From assembly GCA_050084985.1 (NCBI GenBank), contig JBITNC010000001.1, positions 200,012,001 through 200,076,000 on the forward strand: a stretch of 64,000 nucleotides of DNA, read 5' to 3'. The DNA is from Nageia nagi. Lineage: Eukaryota > Pinophyta. The position numbers and the translations under genes were made by a program. Shown here piece by piece: positions 55,467-64,000 of this stretch; position 1 is the first letter of the stretch; every line of letters starts with the position of its first letter. Under the pieces are notes generated by a model. That model was not told where the DNA came from. It saw only the letters and a list, made by a program, of their open reading frames with translations, and did not search any database.

Positions 55467-56033
55467 TGGAGCATCAGTGAGATAATTAGCAATTACTTAT
55501 CCTTTTATTAACTTTTTTCCAATAAAATGTAAATCAAATTCAGTTAAGTGCATTATCCACTTTGCAGTTCTTGAATTTTGATAGGTTTTATTCATCATAT
55601 ATTTCAACGAATCCACTTTAGAGATGACATATGTTGTATGATTTAGCATATAATGTCAAAGTTTTTTAGTAGCAAAAATAATAGCAAGACATAATTTTTC
55701 CAAATATATATACTTAATCTCGTAGCTCACAAGTGTTCTACTTAGATAATATATAGCTTATTCTTTATTGTGTTCATTCTTTTGAGCAAGCATTGTTCCT
55801 AAAGCATTTTCAATAGCAGAGATATATAACAAAAAAGGTACATCTTTTCTTGGTGGACTTAAGACAGGAGGAGATAATAAATATCTTTTAATTTCATCGA
55901 ATGTATCTTGTTGCTCTTTGCCCCAATGATATTCGATCCCCTTTTTTAATAATTTTGTAAATGGTTTACATTTATCATAAAGTTGAGCTATAAACCTTCT
56001 AATGGCTTGTAACTTACCTTGTAAACTTTGTAA
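55467..56033 (-). pseudogene. pol: First RNase H region of Tat-like pol
   Basis: After the RT: LQSLQGKLQAIRRFIAQL, EYHWGKEQQDTFDEIKRYL, PPVLSPPRKDVPFLLYISA, ENALGTMLAQKNEHNKE, AIYYLSRTLVSYEIKY and SLKYMMNKTYQNSRTAKW, ending FDLHFIGKKLIKG. This is the Ty3/gypsy RNase H, in which Tat elements usually have eroded catalytic residues. Here LLYISA stands where an L-Y-x-D/A pattern is expected, so it is probably catalytically inactive. About four stops. Confidence 0.8.
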
Positions 56034-56790
56034 TTATTTTAGATTTGTAGGAGGTGGCATGTCTACTACTGCCTTCACTTTACTAGGATCTATTTCAATT
56101 CCTCGTCGGGACACAATAAATCCTAATAATTTTCCTAAAGTTACACCAAAAACACATTTTTTTGGATTTAATCTTACTTTATGTTCTAATAATCTATCTA
56201 CGACTTTAATTAGGTCTTTTCTATAATTTTCTCGATATTTAGATCTAACCAACAAATCATCAACATAATCTTCTACTATGTCATGCATATAGTCATGGAA
56301 TATGTAAGTCATAGCCCTTTGATAAGTTGCCCCGGCATTTTTTAATCCAAAAGGCATAACTTTATAACAAAAGGTACCCCAAGGAGTTATAAAAGCCATT
56401 TTATGTTAATCTTCAGTAGCTATTTTTATTTGATTATAACCAAAAAACCCGTCCATTAATGACAACATATCATGTCCTGCTATCGAGTCTACCAAACTAT
56501 CAATGCTAGGTAGAGCGAAATCATCCTTAGGATAAGCTTTGTTAAGATCATGAAAATTTGTGCATATTCTTATTTTTCCACTTGGTTTTTTCATAGGTAC
56601 CATATTAGATATCCAATCTGAATAATCTATAGGTTGTATAAATTTAGCTTCTAATAATTTTTGAAGTTCTTCTTTTACCATTAATGCTATAGTAGGATGC
56701 ATTTTACGTAATTTTTGTTTAACAGGTTTAGCATCAGACTTCAATGCTAAATTATGTACTACTAATTTAGGATCTATTCCATGCATGTCT
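56034..56790 (-). pseudogene. pol: Reverse transcriptase of Tat-like element, one stop
   Basis: Two abutting open pieces in one frame, 56786-56406 and 56399-56034, separated by a single TAA where Gln is expected (ATED-stop-HKMAF). Motifs: SDWISNMVPMKKPSGKIRIC, DLNKAYPKDDFALPSID, MLSLMDGFFGYNQIKIA (first catalytic Asp), FCYKVMPFGLKNAGATYQ, IVEDYVDDLLVRSK (YVDD, both Asp), LNPKKCVFGVTLGKLLGF and VSRRGIEIDPSKVKA. It starts MHGIDPKLVVHNLAL. Best-kept RT in the window. Opposite plus-strand open frame 56002-56226 is a shadow. Confidence 0.9.
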
Positions 56791-58240
56791 GCATATGACC
56801 ATGCAAATACCTTTTCTCATTCTTTTAATAAGGTTATAATTTCTTCTTGTTCATTTTTCGTGAGATTTTCTCCTAATTGAATAATTTTAGGATTTTGAGG
56901 ATCATTACTAATATTTATTTCTAAGACTTTTTAGTAAGCATATGCGACCCTTCTTCTAATTGATTTGGTACTGGTATCCAACCATTATCGTTAACACTAT
57001 ATTCTTCATCATATTCTTGAGTTTGTTCATTCGTGCATACTTGATTTTCATAGGAACCAAATATGTGATCTACATTTTTGAATTCATGTACCGAAGGATT
57101 AGATGATATAAGAGAAAAATTAGCAGTTACTTCATCTGTAGAAGTATTGGCTATTATTTTGATTAAATTTTCATTTTCGTTAACTTCAAATGTTCATTAT
57201 TTTGATCTTCAATATCATTCTTTTTTATTGTAACCATATTTATCGATGGTATATCTGAATATGGAATGATTGATGATTCGGCATTTTTATTTATTTTTTC
57301 CTGTATATCACTTGGTAAGCACGAATGATTCTAGGGTGGCTCAATATTATTAATAAAGAGCATTTTGACCCTCTAAGACATCCATTTCACTTAATTGTTC
57401 TTCTCTTATATTAATAATTTCTTATACTATAGATTCTTTCTCTAAAATTTCTTCATTATAATCCAAATTCTCTTCTCCTAAATTTCCTACTTTAGCAAGA
57501 TTTTTACATTTATTTTGATAACCTAATCCCCTGTTATCAGTGGGATCTTGGTATTGTAATTCAATTATTTCCCATGGACCCTGTTCATATCAACCCAATC
57601 CTCATCCTTGCCAATTACATTTGTTAAAATAGTTTAATACAAATGTTCTTGAACATGGCGATAAATATTTCATATCATTATTGAAATTTCCTTTATATGT
57701 TTGATTGGATATTGTTGACATAGGATCTACTATTCTCGCATAGATAAACATTGTTTGATTAGGTACTTCTCCTAAAGGTACTATTTGTCCAATTACACTA
57801 GGTGATTTGGATACTTTACCCACTTCTTGTGATGAAGGTATATTAAATACCATATCATCTACGTCATATTCTCCCATCCCTAAATCCATTAATTTAATTT
57901 TTACTGGATATACATTGGATGAGTCATTATTAGATGTAGTATTTACTTGTTTTGATGAAGAAGCTCCATATTTTTCGTCTAAAGTTTTAGCAACTTTTTC
58001 CCAAGTATCTTTATCTTGTATAGCTATGTCATTTTTTCCTTTTATGACTTCAGATTGATTCATATTTTTTCTTCATTAATATAGTTGTTAAATTAGGGGA
58101 CGGTAATGTCACTTTATTTGGATCAAAAATTAAATTACAATGTGAATAAGGATCTGGATCTTTAAACACACAATGAACTTTATCTTTATAGATGTATTTT
58201 AAACATCCATGATAAGTTGATGGAACACATTGCATTTCTC
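56791..58240 (-). pseudogene. pol: Protease-RT linker of Tat-like polyprotein
   Basis: About 1.45 kb in element sense. 58235-58050 reads MQCVPSTYHGCLKYIYKDKV, the conserved segment after the protease (GRPWI--..VPS-YH-CLK). 58063-57602 (MNQSEVIKGKNDIAIQDKDT, MDLGMGEYDVDDMVFNIPSS) is acidic. Further on, EIIELQYQDPTDNRGLGYQN and acidic, Glu/Asn-rich sequence with more stops run to the RT. Such long acidic linkers are normal in Tat elements. Opposite plus-strand open frame 57807-58058 is a shadow. Confidence 0.7.
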
Positions 58241-58700
58241 AAATCCATGGGCGTCCTAAAAGAATGTTGTATTATATAATATTTCCTTTAATTATATGTA
58301 ATAAAGTTTGAATAGTTTTAGCCCCTACTGTAATCGGAAGCACTATTGATCCCAAAGTTGAACACACTGCATCATTAAACGCCCTAATTTGTAAAGAAGG
58401 AGCTAAGATAAGCGAATCTGATAAATTCAAATTTTTGTATGCAACATCTGAAATTATATTTATAGCTGAACCTTCATCTATTAGAATTATTTTAAATAAT
58501 TTCCCATCTACTTTACCAATTATATGTAAAGGTGGATCAAGTCCACCTAGTCCATCGTTATTTAATTTTTCTTGTTCGTAGAAGGTGATACTAGGTTGTT
58601 GAGATATCCTCAAACTTTCAACTATTGAAATAAAATTATCGGGGTTACTAATATCCACTTGAATTTCTTGTAGAATTTGATTCATAGCTTCCTTATAACT
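58241..58700 (-). pseudogene. pol: Aspartic protease of Tat-like element
   Basis: Open stretch 58685-58272: MNQILQEIQVDISNPDNF, GLGGLDPPLHIIGKVDG, then the active site IILIDEGSAINIISDVAY, where D-[ST/G]-G-S/A is expected, so the middle residue is Glu. Then LQIRAFNDAVCSTLGSIVLP (the R-x-F-D/N-x-x-x--G flap block). After one TAA comes YNILLGRPWI, the conserved ILGRPW motif. Context and motifs are typical of Tat/Athila protease. Activity is doubtful. Confidence 0.8.
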
Positions 58701-61519
58701 CTCAGACTATTGTAATAATTCAAATAAGGTCATCTTAACTGGAGACATTTTTAATTATCATTGAAGAGCACCTTTTATCGAAACTTTAGGTTGTTGCAGA
58801 GGAGGTATAGGTTGTATATTAATTGGGTTTGGTATCGATTGATTTTTTCATGGATTATCCTATTTATTCTGATATTATTGTGCTCTTGTAGCTATACCAA
58901 TCATATGTATTGAATCATCTATAGTTTCTATAAATGGTATATCCTTATTATTCCATGTCTAGTTCATTTGGTTTGGGATAATTGCCACATTGTTAGCCTG
59001 ATGTGAGGGTAAGGGGTTTTGATATATCCCTAAATTTTGATTCGAAGGCACAACAGGATTATCCACATTATTTTTCGACTATCTATCAAGTCTTGAATTT
59101 TATGTTGTAAAGTTCGACATTTATTTGTATTATGTCCTTTTTGCCTATGATAAGCACAAAATTCATTCTCCTTATACCATTTACTTCCTTTAGCATTAGG
59201 ATTTTCAGGTTTTATATCAGGTAATGTAATCATACCATTATCACATAATTTTTTAAGTATTTCGGCTAATGGTTCTGATAATGGGGTGAAATTTCTTTTA
59301 GGCTTAGGTTCAGCATTTTCTTCAATTTTTGAAGATTGACCAGAATTTTCTGTCATAGCTATTTGATTATTTTATGGTTGTTTAGTACTGTTTTCATATT
59401 GATTACCCCTTTTGTATTCTTTTTTCTTGAGTTTTAGTTCTCCATCTTGAATTTTAACTCTTTCTATAACTACTGCTTGAGCAATAGCTTCTTCAAAAGT
59501 TTTATGTTGTTGAATTTGGAGAACACTAGCTATTGGTCTTAAACAACTTTGACTAAATAATTTAACCAATTCTTCTTGTGGTATTGTATAAGGCATACTA
59601 GTGAGTATAGCCCGCCATCTTGAGATGTAATCTTGTATAGTTTCATCAGGAAATTGTTGTAATCTTGTAAGATCAGTAATTGAAGATCTTTCTTTAATAT
59701 TGATTCTAAAGTGTTCAAGAAATTGAGTAGCCAATTGTTCGAACGTATATAAACTATGCATAGGTAAACTATTATACCAATCTAAAGCTTGACCTGCGAG
59801 TGTCATAGGAAATATACGTAACATTAATGAGTCATCATTGGCTATCTGATAGCTAGAAAATGTAAATTTTCTCAAATGTTCTTTGGGGTCTTCTCTTCCT
59901 TTAAATGATTCTATTTTTGGAAATTCAAACCTATATGGTAGTTTCTTTTTTGGAACACTTGGATGAATAGGCTCATTGTAAATATTTTTATAATTTAACT
60001 TTTGAAGTCCTTGAACATTCATTTCTCGATTTATAAAATCCTTCATAAAGTCTTCTAATTCTTTATTGGTTCTACGACCTTGAGTGTGTCTATGATATCT
60101 TCGAGTATTCAGATCCTTTTCCGAAATTGATCTTGAAATGTAAGACTCATAGTCAGAAGGAAACTCTGACGGTGGTGGAGGCAATATTTTAAGAGGTGAA
60201 TGTCATCGTGGAATAGGGATTCTAGGAGGTTTTTGGGATATACTTTTTCCATATAAATCTTTTCCTTTGTAATCAAGTTGTTTTGTTTGATTTTGGATTT
60301 ATTCAACCCAACTTTTAATGGAATCTTGCTTTTGTTTATCATATAATTTTTGAAGTTCTAGTTCTTTATCCATTGCTTCTTGTTTGTCTAAATAAGGATC
60401 TCGATATCTTTTTATTTGACTTCCTTCAGGAGTTTCTGGTTTCAAATTTTTTATTTTTTGATATTCCTCCCATTGTCTTTGTTTTTCTTTCTCCATACAT
60501 AGATATTGTTCCCTTTTTATTTTTTCATTCTCTAATTCTTTAAGTTGTAATTCTTGTAAACGATGTTGAATCTCATGTTCTTTATGAAGTCTTTTTTTTT
60601 CTTGTTCCAGGAACTCATTTCTTTATTTGCTTGCTTGTTCTTATTCTATGAATTTCCTTTTATCTCTAAGAAGTTTATCTTCCATTTCTTTTAATTTATT
60701 TTCTTGTTCTTGAATTTTAATGAATTCATTAACTTTTCTATTTTCTTCCTTTAGAAGATATTGCATTTCTATGGCCTTTTTAATATCATTAGCATATGTT
60801 TTTGTGAATTTTTGACCAGCTTTTATTTTATATAATCATCGTTCTTCTAGTTCTTCATAAGAAGGTATCTCTTCTATTTTGAACTTAGATGTCCTTCTAT
60901 GTAATCCTCCATTTGAAGAATAAGATTTATTCGTTTGCTTCATTGAAGGAGCTCTTTGAGATAAATTATTCGTAGGTATTGATACTTCATTTTTTCCTAA
61001 TTCAAGAGATTTATGAGAAAAAGAAAATCCTTCTTTTCGAATTAAAGAACTAACCTTTCGACCATCTGATAATAGATGAATGACTCTTTCATATTTAACT
61101 TTATATGGCTCAGTCTCTGGTACCGTTATGGTTTCGGCCTAAGATTTATCCTCGTCAATTTCTAAGTTATCATGCCTTTGATTTAGTTTTTCTACATCTC
61201 CTGGTAAACTAGAAGACATCTTAGGAATAGCCCTATAATTAGCTAGGTGACAATGAATTTCAATTAACTCTTCATCTAACACTTGCATTCTAGCCTTGGT
61301 AATAGGATCTTCTATATTTTGTCTTTGTAATCTAGATTGATCATAACCCCAATCCCAATCTTTACTTTCATAACAAACTACCCATGGATCTGATTCATCT
61401 AAAGGAGGTGGCCTCCTAACCGAATACTCTATCAAATCCATATTGTCTGGATCTATTTCTTGTATTTCAAATGGGTGTTCTTGCATTTTCTTAGTGATCA
61501 TACTTCTAGTTTGAACCAT
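58701..61519 (-). pseudogene. gag: gag of Tat-like element, long with coiled-coil part
   Basis: Starts ATG 61519 (MVQTRSMITKKMQEHPFEIQ). The frame continues through isolated stops. 61519-61139 is acidic. About 61000-60300 is a Glu/Lys/Gln-rich heptad region (for example LEERLYKIKAGQ, EFIKIQEQENKLKEMEDKL, KEKQRQWEEYQKI), predicted coiled coil. The gag core is the open stretch 60184-59372: LPYRFEFPKIESFKGREDP, LRIFPMTLAGQALDWYNSLP, FEQLATQFLEHFRINIKER, RLQQFPDETIQDYISRWR and LFSQSCLRPIASVLQIQ. 59356-59030, in the same frame after one TAA, has the zinc knuckle FCAYHRQKGHNTNKC (C-x3-H type). A Pro/Gln-rich tail runs to the protease. Stops are mainly at Gln/Arg codons. Confidence 0.85.
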
Positions 61520-63427
61520 TTTTTTTTTTTAGATATTATTAGCAAACATCGTAAAAAAGAAACTCTATTTTTATCTTTTATATTATATTTTCGAGAAAAC
61601 AATTTAATGCATAAATAGCCTATATGCAAACTTACTTTTAACGATGTGATTATCTTTTTTAACTTTTTCACATATTTTTAATATCTGAGTTAAATGAACG
61701 ATATGAGTTGTTCATTTTTAATCTTTTTAATTTTCCTAGTTTGTTTTGACTAGCCAAGTGTTAAACAAGGTAGGTTGGGTAATTCTAAGTAATGTTTACA
61801 AGTTTCTATGGCTTTTGGCTTGGTTCTAGATGAGTCTCTTTTTTGACTCCTATATAAAGAAAAGTTACCTTGGTCATCACCTCCAAGTGTAACTGGCTCT
61901 ATGGCTTCAAGTGTGTTATGTCGGTGGGTACAAAGAAGTAAGAATTAATGGTTGGTAGTGACATCCAACTCATTAATGTTCAATTATTCCTTTAAGGCCT
62001 TATGAAATGCATTTAAACAAGTAAAGTACATTTATGCATACTACCCTCCCAAACATTCATGTCCATTCACTTATCTTATCTTAATGTGATGCAATCAAAG
62101 TTTATTTCAAGTGGACTTTGACCTTGATAAACCTCGTTGTTCTTTTTTAATTATAATGTGATTCATTATCCAACCTCTTAATGATGTTCATCAACTCCTT
62201 CCAGCTATGGAAGTTTTATATGTGATAGATTTCCTCTTCTTACTAGTCACATATCTCTTCGACCTCCAATGGAGTGGTAAGAGCAGACTTAGTAAAAAGC
62301 CATTAAGTGTAGATAAATTAATTAAGTGAGGTTCAATTACTCCTCTAAGAGTCACATATCCCTTCGACCTCCAATGGAGTGGTAAGGGCAGACATCTTTA
62401 AGAGTGTTAATGTGAAGTATATTTCCAAATAAAATGTGAATAAATTTTACCTCTTTCACTTAACTTATTTCTGATCACTTAGGATCGCTTGAAGCGCAAA
62501 AGTGAGAGAATACTTTGTTAAGTGAAAGTACTTAGTGTATTCGGATCCCTCCAATTCATTAACCTTTTAATATGATTTACACTACCCAAAACTCGATTTA
62601 TTTTCCTTAAGTTCATTCCTTTTAATGTGATTCATTTACCCCTTCCAATTGTGGAAGTATTATGTGTAGTAAATTACCTCCTCTTACTAGTCATATATCC
62701 CTTCGACCTCCAATGGAGTGGTAAGGGAAAACTTGGTAAGAGGTCATTATGTGTGAGTAAATTAACCAAATTAATGATAGTGTGAATGTGAAAGAAAAAA
62801 AGAATTAATTACTCCTTATCCAATCTATTCTGGTCACCTTAGATCGCACGAAGCGCAAAGGGAGAGCATAAGTAGACAAGATAAAAAGTATTAATGTGTA
62901 CGTACCCTTCACCCAAAACATGAAAATAAATACATAACATTATACATAAAGTAAATTAATAAAAAAAATGCATTTAACCTTTTCTACCCATTCTTATATG
63001 CATTCTAGGCATAGGAATCACATTCAAAAGTATCCTTCCATTTTAACAATATATTATATATTTTATTTTTATTTTTTATTTTAGAAATAACAAAAGGAGA
63101 CAAAACGACCTGGAATATGAGTCACCAGCATTTAAACAGAGATCGTTGGCATTTATTTTGATTCATCGGCATCCGATTCCAATCGTTGGCGTTTATAATG
63201 AAATTACCAACGTTTAGTCTGGATTACTTTGTAAATTGCTGGCGTTCCTTTTGAGTCATCGATGTCTGATTCCAATCGCTGGCATTTCTACAACAAATTT
63301 CCTAAAAAGCACAAAATGCAAAATTTAAAGTTAGTATATGGAAAAATTCAAATAAACTAGATAATAGAAAGGTAAAATCATTTTTAACATAAACAAAAAA
63401 CCTCCCTATCAATAACGGAGGTTCAAG
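61520..63427 (-). other. Repeat-rich 5' leader of Tat-like element
   Basis: 1.9 kb between PBS and gag start, without supported reading frame. It holds the tandem repeats at 62150-62880 and a cluster of TCG(C/T)TGGCGTT-like motifs at 63118-63290 (for example ATTCATCGGCATCCGATTCC and its variant GAGTCATCGATGTCTGATTCC about 90 bp apart). Long repeat-rich leaders are usual in Ogre/Tat elements. Confidence 0.7.
62150..62880. repeat. Tandem repeats in leader, period about 450-470 bp plus core
   Basis: A block starting TAATGTGATTCATT (62154) recurs at 62625 with the same sub-order: CCTTCCA--T-TGGAAGT, CCTCTTACTAGTCA-ATAT, CTTCGACCTCCAATGGAGTG, then GATCGC---AAGCGCAAA (62480 and 62846). The core AGTCA-ATATC-CTTCGACC is present three times (62245, 62350, 62689) and contains the palindrome CTCCA-A-TGGAG. 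Confidence 0.8.
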
Positions 63428-63444
63428 CCCTCCTTCTAGCGCCA
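63428..63444 (-). promoter_or_regulatory. PBS of Tat-like element
   Basis: Minus strand TGGCGCTAGAAGGAGGG, 3 bp (TTC) after the LTR end TGTAACA. TGGCGCnnn-type sites occur in plant Tat/Athila elements. The tRNA was not assigned. Confidence 0.8.
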
Positions 63445-63447
63445 GAA

Positions 63448-64000
63448 TGTTACAGTGAAAATAGAGCTGGAATGTAGAATAACATAAAATGCAATTATTC
63501 TTAAATTTTCACTGAACTTCAAATTATGTAAAATAGGTAGAAATGTTGTAATTATAAAGTGATATTGATTTTCAGCTCAAACTACAATTTGCCCTTGGAA
63601 GGGACTTTTACAAATGCCATTTGCCAAAATGAAGGTATTAGATCTTCATTATTTTTGATTTGCTTGCTTCTCTCCTTGATATGGACAACCTGTAAATCCT
63701 ACACACATGCAAAAGATAATAACATTAAAGCATCTATGTATGACATGAATTAAATTGAAGCTAACATAAAACAATAAAAGGTATGAGCTCACAAGATTTT
63801 GGCAGCATTACCCTACTTTAAAATTGGGTCAAGATTCCATATTCTATTGCTTTGTATTGGCTTGTATTTATAGATTTTGGGTGAGATGTTCCAAGGCTGG
63901 TAAGGGGAAGTGAAAAGCCATCGTAGGTCGTAACTGACCCCCTCTATCCACATCATCTTGGAAGAATGAAACGTTTCAACTTTCTCTCACTATTTTGGTT
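63448..64000 (-). repeat. 5' LTR of Tat-like element (cut by window end)
   Basis: First 553 bp (plus orientation) of the partner of 46465-47312. Minus-strand TATA box TATAAATA at 63865-63872. The remaining roughly 295 bp, with the U3 start and the outer target-site duplication, would lie right of the window. Confidence 0.93.

Larger units (their letters stand above)
46465..64000 (-). mobile_element. Tat/Ogre-like Ty3/gypsy element with extra sense and antisense ORFs
   Basis: Minus-strand element running past the window end. The left LTR is 46465-47312 (848 bp) and the right LTR starts at 63448, of which 553 bp are in the window. Total would be about 17.8 kb if the right LTR is full length. 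In element sense: LTR, PBS, 1.9 kb leader, gag, protease, RT, RNase H, second RNase H-like domain, integrase, unknown sense ORF, antisense PMD gene, PPT, LTR. The dual RNase H and antisense or additional ORFs are known marks of the plant Tat lineage, including Ogre. Inserted in copia 2 RT. The left target-site flank is AGACC; the right flank is outside. Confidence 0.9.

Overview
The window is nuclear DNA of a seed plant. It is AT-rich, and I see no intact host gene, rRNA, tRNA or CRISPR array. Nearly all of it is LTR retrotransposons nested inside one another, most of them old and full of stop codons. The lineages (plant Ty3/gypsy chromovirus-like, Tat/Ogre-like and Ty1/copia) and the accumulation of ancient, unremoved copies suggest a large, slowly purged genome, perhaps a gymnosperm. 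That last step is inference.

Layout. (1) 1-2702: minus-strand gag and leader of an LTR element whose pol lies left of the window. (2) 2703-24727: a large minus-strand Ty3/gypsy element ('element 1') with left LTR 2703-3988 and right LTR 20208-20814 plus 24111-24727. It carries gag, protease, RT-RNase H and integrase (15764 down to about 10005), then over 5 kb of additional, probably coding sequence. It is interrupted by a plus-strand chromovirus-like element, 'gypsy A' (15765-20083, 3' end missing), and by a complete non-autonomous LTR element (20815-24105, perfect CTTTT target duplication). (3) 24728 to about 43927: a minus-strand element with 1.2 kb LTRs that encodes only gag and protease (TR-GAG type), with a 30-bp (10-codon) tandem repeat before its 3' LTR. 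Its gag is split by a complete plus-strand copia element, 'copia 1' (28002-36107, TATAG target duplication). Its right LTR is split by plus-strand 'gypsy B' (37463-43643) and cut again by minus-strand 'copia 2'. (4) About 43933-46464: the 3' part of copia 2. (5) 46465 to past the window end: a young minus-strand Tat/Ogre-like element, about 17.8 kb if its second LTR is full length, inserted into the RT of copia 2.

The Tat/Ogre-like element is the most interesting part. In its own sense (right to left) it has LTR, PBS, a 1.9 kb repeat-rich leader, gag with a coiled-coil N-terminal part, protease, RT, RNase H, a second RNase H-like domain and integrase, followed by an unrecognised sense ORF of about 415 codons. 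Next comes an antisense, apparently spliced gene for a plant mobile domain (PMD) protein, then the PPT and the other LTR. The two extra ORFs converge on a repeat-rich spacer. The two LTRs differ at 14 of 553 comparable positions, all transitions.

Almost every reading frame is broken, mainly by TAG, TGA or TAA where Trp, Gln or Arg is expected. That is the pattern of cytosine-methylation decay. The elements as seen are therefore unlikely to be autonomous. Coordinates of domains inside decayed elements are approximate. Percent identities are estimates by eye.
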